Notes: a model not told the origin generated them from the letters alone. A stretch of DNA of 64,000 nt from Polynucleobacter sp. MWH-Spelu-300-X4 (GCF_018687515.1 NZ_CP061294.1:186001-250000), one strand, 5' to 3'; shown: positions 1 through 7,569, counted from the stretch's first letter. Numbers and translations are program-made.

Positions 1-143
1 AGCGGTTTGAGTCTGCAGATGGCGTTCCAAATGGAAATCTTTCTACATTTAATACCTTGAGAAAAATATTTGAAGAAGCTGGCATTGAGTTCATCGGCAC
101 ACCAGAAGATGGTCCGGGCGTACGCTACTACCCTAAAAAATAA
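1..143 (+). CDS. C-terminal tail of a probable XRE-type HTH transcriptional regulator (5' end outside window)
   Basis: An open frame enters from the left edge and stops with TAA at 141-143. The visible 46 residues read through a stretch containing LRKIFEEAGIEFIG and then GPGVRYYPKK. Many XRE-family regulators and small phage-type repressors end with a helix followed by 'EEAGIEFIG...GPGVR', so I assign it by that C-terminal signature alone. The DNA-binding domain lies outside the window, so the class is an inference. The next gene starts 44 bases downstream on the same strand. Confidence 0.5.
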   Translation, partial: RFESADGVPNGNLSTFNTLRKIFEEAGIEFIGTPEDGPGVRYYPKK

Positions 144-187
144 CTTGTCTTTTTTTAACCATAGACCAGTTTTAATTTTGGTTTAAA

Positions 188-577
188 GTGATTGGCATGG
201 GTTCACGATGCCAATGCACATGTCTTGATTGCAAACACCAGTTCACTTTGACAAAAGGTGGTGGGTGGACTTCTTATCAAAAAGTATGTGCTCTATGTGG
301 CACTATTAAAAATGTCCCACGTAAAGGCCCGGCTAATTTTGTTGAGGGAAAGACCTTAACGAAAGAAGAGTTATTACATCATTTAAATACACCAAGTGAG
401 TGGTCTCGTCATGGTGGCGGCTTCGATTCAGATGAAACCAAACTCATGCATGAGCTAACAGCTTCATGTGATTGTGGCGGTCAATTAATTCCGGAATGGG
501 ATCAGCGAGTTCAGTATCGATGCCCTCAATGTCGATCTTCACATCTAAATTTAGTTGAAGGTATTCTCTTCGATTAA
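188..577 (+). CDS. Hypothetical protein with two zinc-ribbon-like cysteine clusters
   Basis: This 129-residue protein is not a family I can name. It has an N-terminal set of cysteines (C8, C10, C12, C15, then C34 and C37) and a C-terminal set (C94, C96, then C112 and C115). The two sets are separated by a hydrophilic linker, which suggests two treble-clef or zinc-ribbon folds. The frame opens with GTG at 188; an in-frame ATG at 197 is an equally good start, and neither has a clear Shine-Dalgarno sequence. No signal peptide or membrane segment is visible. It may bind zinc and nucleic acid, but that is a guess from the cysteine pattern. Confidence 0.6.
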   Translation: MIGMGSRCQCTCLDCKHQFTLTKGGGWTSYQKVCALCGTIKNVPRKGPANFVEGKTLTKEELLHHLNTPSEWSRHGGGFDSDETKLMHELTASCDCGGQLIPEWDQRVQYRCPQCRSSHLNLVEGILFD

Positions 578-620
578 TAAATTTTGTAACGATAGCTATA
601 GCTAGTGGTGTTTGTTATAA

Positions 621-650
621 CTTAGTGTAGCTTAGTGTACTTTAGTGTTG
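621..650. repeat. Three 10-bp tandem repeats
   Basis: Three consecutive 10-bp units read CTTAGTGTAG, CTTAGTGTAC and TTTAGTGTTG. They share the core TTAGTGT at exactly one helical turn. They lie between the zinc-ribbon gene and the palindrome-dense stretch. Helically phased short repeats often bind a protein, but no partner is evident. Confidence 0.6.
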
Positions 651-738
651 TTTTGTATTAAATCGCCTGCCAAGCTTATTTAATTATTTCATGATGAGCT
701 TAGCAAGAATCATATTTTTCATGTAGACTAGAGCCTCG

Positions 739-949
739 CAGTTGAGTTCGCGCGCCAACTGTTGCACTTACAGCGCTGCCAACCCTGGCTTGCTAAAAAG
801 CAAGCAACCCATCATCAGGCTAGTGGGTTCTTATCGACGATAAGCTTAGCCTTGCAAGGTTTCACGCGACCTCCCTAATAGCGTTGCAACGTTTCACCAA
901 TCGAGCTGGCATGCGCCAGTATCCATTTTGATATTTCCGCCAAATTGGC
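739..949. other. Palindrome-dense non-coding stretch upstream of an unknown gene
   Basis: The gap between genes at 578-961 has no convincing ORF but is crowded with inverted repeats. They are CAGTTG/CAACTG (739-744 and 756-761), GCTTGCT/AGCAAGC (788-794 and 799-805), AGGCTA/TAGCCT (817-822 and 847-852) enclosing CTTATCG-A-CGATAAG (830-844), CCTTGCAAGG (850-859), CGTTGCAACG (882-891), CTGGC/GCCAG (906-910 and 915-919) and GCCAA-A-TTGGC (939-949). The motif TTGCAA-x-GTTTCAC occurs twice, 32 bp apart (853-865 and 885-897). The last palindrome abuts the ribosome binding site of the next gene. It could be a structured leader RNA or a multi-site protein-binding region. It does not fold as a tRNA by eye. 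Confidence 0.55.
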
Positions 950-961
950 AGAAGGTTGCTT

Positions 962-1861
962 ATGCAAAAATTAAATAAAGGTCAGACTGGTCCTAGATCC
1001 AGTCAGGGTAAGCGGAACTCTTCGATGAATGCCCTGAAACATGGTGCTTACAGTAAGACGGCTGTATTGCCGTCAGAAGATGCTCATGCTTATGAGAAGA
1101 AACGTCGTCAGTATCAGAAATCGTTTCGAGCCAAGGATGAGCTGGCGCGGGATCTATCCGATATGGTATTAGATCATCAGTGGGTCGCGCGTCGTTTGAA
1201 GTGCCAAATTGTAGCCATGGAGCATGACCTGTATCAGAGTGCTTCACCGATTGAGTTTGCGAAATTTTTGGGTGTGCCTGATGCTTTAATTTCTAAAGCG
1301 CCTATATATTTCGTTAATCCTAATCATCAGATCTCTAAGGCTGAGGGAGATCATGCACAACTGATTTGCGACCAAATTATGGATCTAAAAGATCGATTAC
1401 CTAATAAGCCTTCACTAGCAGAATTAGATGCCAGCTACCCAGAACTTAAACAAGTTTTGCTAAATCGTTTTGGTGCTTGTGATGAGATGGACTCAGAGTT
1501 GACGGTGGACTTAAGTAACACGAATGACGTGGAGTCAATTTGTTTGGATGGCCTATCTTGGAAGTTAGATGAAATTCATGCCCAGTATTTTTATCAGACT
1601 ATTTTTGAATCGATCAAGCCTCAGCTGCAGTTTTATCTGGAAAAGCAACGTATAGATTTTTTTCAGAGGTTGAGTGCTAGCCATTCAGCAACTCTGACTA
1701 AGTTACAGCAACGCTTAGATAAGGAGTTGAATGCGACAAGGTCAGCTGTTCAGCTAATGATGAATTACAGCAAGTTGCAACAAGCTCAGGATGACGCACT
1801 TCGTTTAGGTCAAAAAAATCGAAACGAAATGCCAAATTCACAAGCTAAATCAAGTAGTTAG
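962..1861 (+). CDS. Hypothetical protein with GxxxxNALKHG-type N-terminus
   Basis: This 299-residue protein begins MQKLNKGQTGPRSSQGKRNS and continues MNALKHGAYSKT. A glycine/asparagine-rich start of this kind recurs in poorly characterised bacterial and phage-associated proteins. The rest is charged and mostly helical, with a lysine/glutamine-rich C-terminus (about residues 220-290) that may form a coiled coil. I chose ATG 962 because GAAGG at 951-955 sits six bases upstream; a TTG at 956 is also in frame. No catalytic motif, signal peptide or membrane span is seen. The dense palindromes just upstream suggest regulated expression. Function is unknown, and a mobile-element origin is only a suspicion. 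Confidence 0.6.
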   Translation: MQKLNKGQTGPRSSQGKRNSSMNALKHGAYSKTAVLPSEDAHAYEKKRRQYQKSFRAKDELARDLSDMVLDHQWVARRLKCQIVAMEHDLYQSASPIEFAKFLGVPDALISKAPIYFVNPNHQISKAEGDHAQLICDQIMDLKDRLPNKPSLAELDASYPELKQVLLNRFGACDEMDSELTVDLSNTNDVESICLDGLSWKLDEIHAQYFYQTIFESIKPQLQFYLEKQRIDFFQRLSASHSATLTKLQQRLDKELNATRSAVQLMMNYSKLQQAQDDALRLGQKNRNEMPNSQAKSSS

Positions 1862-1874
1862 TATTTTGTAGTTA

Positions 1875-1898
1875 CGTGTTTTTCTCGTTAAAAACACG
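1875..1898 (+). terminator. Hairpin after the unknown gene
   Basis: CGTGTTTTT (1875-1883) and AAAAACACG (1890-1898) form a perfect 9-bp stem with a 6-nt loop, 14 bases after the stop codon. The downstream tract is only weakly T-rich (ATCTTCTTT). It is terminator-like but not a textbook intrinsic terminator. Confidence 0.5.
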
Positions 1899-1926
1899 AT
1901 CTTCTTTAACAATTTAATAGAGTGGA

Positions 1927-1956
1927 ATGGCTAGCCTGAGGTGGCAGGCTAGCCAT
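1927..1956. repeat. Perfect 12-bp inverted repeat
   Basis: ATGGCTAGCCTG (1927-1938) is followed by a 6-base loop (AGGTGG) and its exact reverse complement (1945-1956). No T-tract follows, so an RNA hairpin, a protein-binding site or a remnant element end is more likely than a terminator. Confidence 0.7.
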
Positions 1957-2192
1957 AGCCATCACGCATGCTTTTGGATTTATCTGACGGCTAAGGGGGT
2001 TGCTTACCTAATCTTCCCGATTAGTCATTTAAGTGACATTTGAGGGGGCTGGAAGGCTTATATATTTTGGCTTATAGGGTAACTGCCCATTGCATTCATG
2101 AGATAGAAATATCAAAATCAGTCTCACTAAAAACGAGTTTTAATAGATGCTTAAAGACATCTTTCTTTAAGTGAACAAAAGGGGAAATAAAC
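1957..2192 (+). promoter_or_regulatory. Upstream region of the catechol dioxygenase cluster with operator-like dyads
   Basis: This gene-free stretch holds CTAATC/GATTAG (2008-2013 and 2019-2024) and the near-palindrome GTCATTTAAGTGAC (2024-2037), which are candidate operators. AAGGGGA at 2179-2185, seven bases before the ATG, is a good ribosome binding site. No regulator gene is adjacent, so any regulator acts from elsewhere. I could not fix a promoter with confidence. Confidence 0.4.
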
Positions 2193-3125
2193 ATGGCAAT
2201 GACAGGCGTATTAAGACCAGGACATGCGCAGATTCGCGTATTGGATTTGGAAGAAGCTCTGCACTTTTACAGAAATGTTTTGGGTTTAGTTGAGACTGGT
2301 AAAGATGCATCAGGTCGTCACTACTTCAAAGGTTGGGATGAGCGTGATCACAACAGCGTGATTATTCGTCAAGCAGATCGTGCTGGTATTGATTTCTTTG
2401 GTTTCAGAGTATTGGATGTACCAACTTTGAATCAATTAGAAAAAGATTTAAATGCTTATGGTGTTAAAACTGAGCGTATCCCTGCTGGTGAGTTGTTAGA
2501 AACTGGTGAGCGCGTTCGTTTCCAAGCACCAACAGGTCATTTCTTTGAGTTATATGCTGAGAAGAATCACGTTGGTAACGGTTCTGGTTTAGTTAACCCA
2601 GCTCCTTGGAATACGAAGACTGCTGAGCACGGTATTGCTCCGATTCGTATGGACCACTGTTTGTTGTATGGTCCAAACATTGAAGGTAACAAAGAGTTAT
2701 TTACTAAAGTATTAGGTTTTAGAGTGGTTGAGTATGTGGTTGCTCCTGATGGCGAGCACACAGCTGCTTACTTCTTGAGCTGTTCACATAAGGCTCACGA
2801 TATCGCGTTTGTTGAGCACCCAGAGCCAGGTAAGTTGCACCACGTTTCATACCGTTTAGAGTCATGGGAAAAAGTATTGCGTGCAGCAGATATCATCGGT
2901 ATGAACAAGGTGCCTGTGGATATCAGCCCAACTCGTCACGGCGTGACTCGTGGCACAACCATTTACGCATGGGACCCATCCGGTAACCGTTTTGAAACAT
3001 TCTGCGGTAGCTATGAGCCGTATCCAGATTGGGAACCGATTAAGTGGACATTTGATGAGTTTGGTTACGGTTTAGACCATACAACTGGTAAGTTGCACGA
3101 ATCTTTCTTAACCATTGTTAGTTAA
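2193..3125 (+). CDS. Catechol 2,3-dioxygenase (extradiol, XylE/DmpB type)
   Basis: This 310-residue vicinal-oxygen-chelate protein follows the XylE/DmpB pattern from end to end, starting VLRPGHAQIRVLDLEEAL. Such enzymes open the catechol ring next to the hydroxyls, using Fe(II) and O2, to give 2-hydroxymuconate semialdehyde. The metal ligands align as H155 (MDHCLLYG), H217 (LHHVS) and E268 (GNRFETF). The catalytic histidines align as H202 (KAHD) and H249 (PTRHG). All are intact and the length is normal for the family. It has a strong ribosome binding site and heads a five-gene same-strand cluster with gaps of 8-60 bases. The true substrate could be a substituted catechol. No ferredoxin (XylT-like) gene lies nearby. 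Confidence 0.93.
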   Translation: MAMTGVLRPGHAQIRVLDLEEALHFYRNVLGLVETGKDASGRHYFKGWDERDHNSVIIRQADRAGIDFFGFRVLDVPTLNQLEKDLNAYGVKTERIPAGELLETGERVRFQAPTGHFFELYAEKNHVGNGSGLVNPAPWNTKTAEHGIAPIRMDHCLLYGPNIEGNKELFTKVLGFRVVEYVVAPDGEHTAAYFLSCSHKAHDIAFVEHPEPGKLHHVSYRLESWEKVLRAADIIGMNKVPVDISPTRHGVTRGTTIYAWDPSGNRFETFCGSYEPYPDWEPIKWTFDEFGYGLDHTTGKLHESFLTIVS

Positions 3126-3141
3126 TTTAAATTAATCATTC

Positions 3142-3906
3142 ATGACAGCTCAAAATAAAAAACGCGAGCTGGCAGTTATGGTCGGAGCCACGGGTGCTTT
3201 AGGTACTACCGTGGCTCATCGTCTTGTAGATGCCGGTCTTCATTTATTAGCTATTGGTCGCAGAGAAGATGAGCTAAAAGCTCTGGCTGCTACCTCAGAA
3301 CACATTAGCTATGTCATCGCTGATATTGGTGATGATTCTGCTATTGAAATAATTAAAGCCAAAATTGATGCAACTGTTCGTATGGTTGTGCATGCAGCAG
3401 GCGTGCCTGTGGCAGGTGGTGTTTTAGAAGCTAGCCCTTTGGCGCTATCTCAAGCTATCAACATTAAAGCTGGCGGTATGTTGCGTTTGCATCGTGCAAC
3501 CGATGCGCACTTGGTGCGTGGCTCTAGATTAGTGGCTGTTGGTGGTCACTATGGTTTTGAGCCAACTGCTTATGCAGCAACTGCTGGTGTAGCCAATGCA
3601 GGTTTAACCAACTTAATGCGTCAATTTAGTTGGGCATTGGGTGAGCGAGGAATTACTGCTCATTTAGTAGCTCCTGGCCCTGCTGATACGGAACGTTTAC
3701 GCAATGTTGCTAATGCGCGTGCTGCGCAGCGCGGTGTATCGGTTGAGGAAGTGTTCAATGAGTTGAAACAAGAATCAGCGATTCATGCATTTACGACCCC
3801 TGAGCAAGTGGCTTGGGGTATTTGTTTATTATTGGCTCCAGAAGCTGATGCGATGGCCGGTTCGTCACTCATGTTGGATTCTGGTCGTAGACATGGTCTA
3901 CCTTAA
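3142..3906 (+). CDS. Short-chain dehydrogenase/reductase with incomplete catalytic tetrad
   Basis: This 254-residue Rossmann protein has the NAD(P) motif GATGALG (residues 15-21), a HAAG variant of the NNAG motif (84-87), N107 in the helix-4 position and a normal C-terminal substrate loop. The catalytic region reads AYAATAG: Y144 is present, but the lysine four residues later is A148. The usual serine about 13 residues before the tyrosine is also absent (VAVGG). It sits 16 bases after the dioxygenase gene, so it probably acts on, or senses, a ring-cleavage product. It might be a non-redox SDR, use other residues (H137 and Y138 lie nearby), or be inactive. The fold is confident; the reaction is not. 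Confidence 0.75.
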   Translation: MTAQNKKRELAVMVGATGALGTTVAHRLVDAGLHLLAIGRREDELKALAATSEHISYVIADIGDDSAIEIIKAKIDATVRMVVHAAGVPVAGGVLEASPLALSQAINIKAGGMLRLHRATDAHLVRGSRLVAVGGHYGFEPTAYAATAGVANAGLTNLMRQFSWALGERGITAHLVAPGPADTERLRNVANARAAQRGVSVEEVFNELKQESAIHAFTTPEQVAWGICLLLAPEADAMAGSSLMLDSGRRHGLP

Positions 3907-3924
3907 TTAAGAAAAGGAATAACG

Positions 3925-4362
3925 ATGCCAGTAGCACATATCAATGTTTTACAAGGTCATTCCAAAGAAACTTTAAAGAAAGTGATTCATGATGTTTCTA
4001 TGGCTATGGCGGATATTCTTTCTGCGCCAAAAGATCGTCTAGAAGTTTGGGTAACAGAGATTGATCCAGATTTATGGGGTGTTGAAGGTGAGCCTGCTAG
4101 CGAGGTCATGAAGACCAAGCCTCGTGGTCAAGTTGAAATGCCCTATGTTGAAATGGTTCTGATGGAAGGTCGTCCTTTAGAGCAGCACCATAAGATCATT
4201 ACAACTATCACAGATATTTTGGTGCAGCATTTGGGTACTGATCGTGGCCGTATTCGCGTGCATATTGCTAATTGCAAGCCTGATAACTGGGGTATTGGCG
4301 GTACGGCAGCAGCGATTTTGCGTAAAGCTGAAATTGAAGCGCGCGCAAAGGCAGGGGCTTAA
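3925..4362 (+). CDS. Fused double-domain 4-oxalocrotonate tautomerase
   Basis: This 145-residue protein is two tautomerase-superfamily units in tandem (about residues 2-60 and 73-130), twice the length of a normal 4-OT. Unit 1 has the free amino-terminal proline (P2), but the positions of Arg11 and Arg39 are H12 and E40. Unit 2 keeps R83 and R111 at those positions and W122 for Phe50, but its proline (P73, after M72) is internal. Fused 4-OTs are known in the superfamily and form trimers that mimic the 4-OT hexamer. In the meta pathway 4-OT converts 2-hydroxymuconate to its 2-oxo isomer. GAAAAGGAA before the ATG is a good ribosome binding site. It lies 18 bases after the SDR gene and 8 before the hydratase gene. 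Confidence 0.85.
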   Translation: MPVAHINVLQGHSKETLKKVIHDVSMAMADILSAPKDRLEVWVTEIDPDLWGVEGEPASEVMKTKPRGQVEMPYVEMVLMEGRPLEQHHKIITTITDILVQHLGTDRGRIRVHIANCKPDNWGIGGTAAAILRKAEIEARAKAGA

Positions 4363-4370
4363 ACCAGTTT

Positions 4371-5174
4371 ATGGTTTCTAAAGAAATCATTGAGGCCTGC
4401 TCAGAAAAGCTCTGGCAGGCTGAAATAACAAAAACACCCGTTGATGTTTTAACGGCAGCGCATCCTGATTTAGATGAGCAGGATGCGTACGCGATTGCTG
4501 CAGCAACCCTTAAGCGTAGGCAAGCCCATAACAATGCGCAAACAGTTGGGTTTAAGTTGGGCTATACCAGTCCAGCTATGCGTGCTCAAATGAATATCGC
4601 TAGGCCTAATTATGGCGTTTTAACTAGCGATCATCTTCTAGATAGCGAAGGTGGTCAGTTAGATGGTTTAGTTCCAAGCAATGAATTAATGCATCCTTTG
4701 GTAGAGCCAGAGATTTCTATTTTGATTAATAGAAAGATTGAAGGTGGCAATCAAACACGCCAAAGTATTTTGAGTCATATCGAAGCTGTGATGCCGTCTT
4801 TAGAGGTTGTGGATACCCGATATAAAGAATACAAATTTACGTTATTTGACAATATTTCAGATAACAGCTCAGCTTCAAGAGTTGTTTTGGGGCCACCCAA
4901 AAAATTATCTCAAGCAGGTGATTTACGTTTAAGTGGGGTATTGCTTTGGACGGAGGGTCGTTGTATTGATAATGGCATTGGCGCTAACTCCATGGGTGAC
5001 CCGTTATTGTCGATTGTTTGGTTGGCTAACTTTTTAGCTGAAAAAGAACAAGCTATTCCAGCGGGATCCATCATCATGACGGGTGGCTTATCAAAAGCTC
5101 ATCCAGCCAAACCACAACAAAGCTTTGTCGCTGAGTTTGGTGGATTAGGTGTGGTGAAAGCACATTTTGCGTAG
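4371..5174 (+). CDS. 2-keto-4-pentenoate hydratase / 2-oxo-3-hexenedioate decarboxylase family protein
   Basis: This 267-residue protein has the fumarylacetoacetase-like fold of MhpD/DmpE (hydratase) and DmpH (4-oxalocrotonate decarboxylase). The motif GFKLGYTS around K62, the metal-binding E112 and E114 (VEPE) and E145 (LEVVDTRY) are all present, as is the C-terminal IIMTGGLSKA. The two enzyme types share this fold, and I cannot separate them by eye. Next to a 4-OT-like protein, a decarboxylase (oxalocrotonate branch) fits well, but no second copy is present to do the other step. The gene starts 8 bases after the tautomerase gene. It begins ATG at 4371 without a strong ribosome binding site, so translation may be coupled. 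Confidence 0.85.
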   Translation: MVSKEIIEACSEKLWQAEITKTPVDVLTAAHPDLDEQDAYAIAAATLKRRQAHNNAQTVGFKLGYTSPAMRAQMNIARPNYGVLTSDHLLDSEGGQLDGLVPSNELMHPLVEPEISILINRKIEGGNQTRQSILSHIEAVMPSLEVVDTRYKEYKFTLFDNISDNSSASRVVLGPPKKLSQAGDLRLSGVLLWTEGRCIDNGIGANSMGDPLLSIVWLANFLAEKEQAIPAGSIIMTGGLSKAHPAKPQQSFVAEFGGLGVVKAHFA

Positions 5175-5233
5175 CTATTTTTTGAAAATATTTTCAGTAA
5201 ATATTGAATGAAATAAAAAATAAAGGAATCGCG

Positions 5234-5671
5234 ATGTTGACTAAAGCATTCATGGAGCAAACGATTCGAGATTATTTTTCTGCTTGCAATACAGGCGATT
5301 CACAAGCTATTCAGAAATTTTTCACAGCAGATGGGACTCATTATTTCCCGGAGGGCAGTCCGTTTGGGGCTTTAAGAGGATCTCAAGCGATTGGTGATTG
5401 TTGGGCTAAATGTGTGGCTGAGTTAGGTTCTTTTTGGACTGTTGATAATTTTGTTGGTGACCCAGAAACAGGTAAGGCTGTTATTGAATGGAGTCATTTT
5501 AAGAAAAAGGTAGGTCAAATTTTAAGAGGTGATGAATGGTACCAATTTACCTCTGATGGGAAGATTCAAGAAATTAGAGCCTACTATGCTTGCCCAACCC
5601 ATCAAGGGGTTTCTCATCATCGGATCGGTGGCCTTGATTACGAAGGCCGTGGCTACCCGATGAACCCTTAG
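5234..5671 (+). CDS. NTF2-like / SnoaL-like protein
   Basis: This 145-residue protein has the cone-shaped NTF2/SnoaL pattern: an N-terminal helix with DYFSACNTGD, then FFTADGTHYFPEG, and a strand-rich second half ending near an ACPTH segment. Proteins of this fold are often small isomerases, hydratases or dehydratases acting on aromatic or polyketide-like substrates. I chose ATG 5234 because AAAGGAA ends seven bases upstream; an in-frame ATG at 5204 has no ribosome binding site. It is the last gene of the dioxygenase cluster and ends two bases before the convergent trpC. A role in processing the ring-cleavage product is inferred from position only. Confidence 0.7.
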   Translation: MLTKAFMEQTIRDYFSACNTGDSQAIQKFFTADGTHYFPEGSPFGALRGSQAIGDCWAKCVAELGSFWTVDNFVGDPETGKAVIEWSHFKKKVGQILRGDEWYQFTSDGKIQEIRAYYACPTHQGVSHHRIGGLDYEGRGYPMNP

Positions 5672-5673
5672 GT

Positions 5674-6480
5674 TTAACTAAAAAATAATTCTTTGAGACC
5701 TAAGCCAGGGTCATCTTGGCGCATAAATGCTTCACCGACTAAAAATGCTTGAACATTCGCATCACGCATTTTCTTCACGTCATCTTTGGTGAGGATGCCG
5801 CTTTCAGTGACGACTCGTTTAGTTGTTGGAATATCTTTTAGCATCTTCAAGGTGGTATCTAGGCTAACTTCAAAGGTGCGTAAATTACGGTTATTGATAC
5901 CTAATAAAGATGTGTTTAATCTCAGTGCGCGTTGAAGTTCCGCTTCATCATGCACTTCAACTAAAACATCCATATGTAATTCAGTGGCAATGCTTTCAAA
6001 ATCTTGCATCTGGGCATCATCGAGTGCTGCCGCGATTAATAGGATGGCATCAGCCCCCATCGCCCTAGCTTCATATACTTGATAAGGATCCACTAGAAAA
6101 TCTTTTCTAAGAACAGGGATGCTGCAAGCATGGCGCGCTTCCCTTAGATATTTTTCGGATCCTTGAAAGTAATCTTTATCCGTTAAAACAGATAAACAAG
6201 CCGCCCCATTGAGTTCATAGCTTTTTGCAATTTTGGCAGGATCAAAATCTTCTCTAAAAACGCCTTTACTTGGGCTAGCTTTTTTGATTTCTGTAATAAC
6301 ACCGGGAAAGCCAGCAGCAATTTTCTTTTCAATAGCATGAGCAAAGCCACGAGGTTTTAGACTCGTTTCTTTTAGACTGGCCTCAGCATCAGCTCTTAGC
6401 GTATGCATGGGGACTTGAGAAGAGGATTTGCCTACTTCATCAAATTTAGTGGCCAAAATACGTTTAAGAATATCGCTCAT
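5674..6480 (-). CDS. trpC: Indole-3-glycerol phosphate synthase
   Basis: This 268-residue TIM-barrel enzyme closes the indole ring from 1-(2-carboxyphenylamino)-1-deoxyribulose 5-phosphate in tryptophan synthesis. The hallmark segments [45 protein letters not shown] and VTESGI are all present. It is monofunctional; the TrpF domain fused in E. coli is absent. It is the last gene of rpe-trpEGDC, starting 34 bases after trpD, and its stop lies two bases from the stop of the convergent NTF2-like gene. Confidence 0.96.
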   Translation of the reverse strand: MSDILKRILATKFDEVGKSSSQVPMHTLRADAEASLKETSLKPRGFAHAIEKKIAAGFPGVITEIKKASPSKGVFREDFDPAKIAKSYELNGAACLSVLTDKDYFQGSEKYLREARHACSIPVLRKDFLVDPYQVYEARAMGADAILLIAAALDDAQMQDFESIATELHMDVLVEVHDEAELQRALRLNTSLLGINNRNLRTFEVSLDTTLKMLKDIPTTKRVVTESGILTKDDVKKMRDANVQAFLVGEAFMRQDDPGLGLKELFFS

Positions 6481-6514
6481 TGCTTTTAATTACCTGCTAG
6501 TTATCTTTAAATTA

Positions 6515-7546
6515 CTACTTTGCTAAATTTTGAGTTGTTTTAATAAACTCTTCAAGTTTTTGTTTAGCTTTACCGCTAGCAATCGCCGCTTTAGCCATTT
6601 GCAATCCTTCGCCAATATCTTTTGCCAAGTTACCGGCATAAAGAGCTGCCCCCGCATTCAAGCAAACAATATCAAGTGCTGGACCTGCTTGATTATCTAA
6701 AACACTTAAAAGGATCTTTTTAGATGCTTCTGCGTCAGCTACTTTGAAAGTATCCGTCTTGGTTGTTTTTAAGCCAAAGTCTGATGGGTGAATTTCATAT
6801 TCTTTGATTTGATCATTCTTTAATTCCCCAATCATGGTAGGGCCTTCTAAAGAAATCTCATCTAAACCTTCTTTGCCATAAACAACCAAAGCTTGTTTGG
6901 TGCCTAAGCGCTGTAGAGCACGTACTTGGATACCTACTAAGTCTGGGTGGAAAACACCCATCAGCATATGAGGTGCTCCAGCTGGGTTGGTTAGTGGACC
7001 CAAAATATTAAAAATGGTGCGTACACCCATTTCCTTGCGGATAGGAGCCACATTTTTCATGGCTGGGTGATGATTTGGGGCAAACATAAAGCCCATGCCA
7101 CAAGTATTTAATGATGTGGCTACTTCAGGTGCTTGAAGCGTAATTTGCACACCTAAAGCTTCAAGAACGTCAGCCGCACCAGACTTGCTACTAACGCTAC
7201 GGCCGCCATGTTTCGCAACTTTTGCACCGGCTGCTGCTGCTACGAACATAGCCGTAGTGGAAATATTAAAAGTTTGTGCGCCATCGCCACCTGTGCCAAC
7301 GATATCAACAAAGTGACTGTTGTCATTTACTTTGACATGGGTTGCAAACTCTCGCATCACCGTTGCCGCCGCTGTGATTTCACCAATGGTTTCTTTCTTG
7401 GTTCTAAGGCCAGCTAGGATTGCGGCAGTCATGACGGGTGATAGTTCGCCATTCATGATTAAGCGCATGATGTGCAACATCTCATCATGGAAAATTTCAC
7501 GTTGCTCAATGCAACGTTGCAGAGCATCTTGAGGCGTAATAGACAT
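6515..7546 (-). CDS. trpD: Anthranilate phosphoribosyltransferase
   Basis: This 343-residue enzyme transfers phosphoribose from PRPP to anthranilate. The glycine-rich PRPP loop [15 protein letters not shown], the [21 protein letters not shown] segment, [10 protein letters not shown] and [12 protein letters not shown] are all visible and intact. Length is typical. It lies 23 bases after trpG in the same operon, and no glutamine amidotransferase domain is fused to it. Confidence 0.97.
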   Translation of the reverse strand: MSITPQDALQRCIEQREIFHDEMLHIMRLIMNGELSPVMTAAILAGLRTKKETIGEITAAATVMREFATHVKVNDNSHFVDIVGTGGDGAQTFNISTTAMFVAAAAGAKVAKHGGRSVSSKSGAADVLEALGVQITLQAPEVATSLNTCGMGFMFAPNHHPAMKNVAPIRKEMGVRTIFNILGPLTNPAGAPHMLMGVFHPDLVGIQVRALQRLGTKQALVVYGKEGLDEISLEGPTMIGELKNDQIKEYEIHPSDFGLKTTKTDTFKVADAEASKKILLSVLDNQAGPALDIVCLNAGAALYAGNLAKDIGEGLQMAKAAIASGKAKQKLEEFIKTTQNLAK

Positions 7547-7569
7547 ACTTAACCTTTGTAATCTTTAGA

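Noticed and set aside
739..949. A tRNA or tmRNA-like gene in the palindrome-rich gap
   Set aside because: No T-loop GGTTCRANTCC motif, acceptor stem or CCA end could be placed; the stems do not form a cloverleaf.
993..1247. Minus-strand 84-residue frame inside the unknown gene
   Set aside because: It lies opposite a longer frame with a ribosome binding site, has no start signal and shows no family pattern.
2193..5671. Recent horizontal transfer of the dioxygenase cluster
   Set aside because: By eye its codon use resembles the neighbouring core genes and no mobility gene or flanking repeat is next to it, so I could not support a transfer claim.
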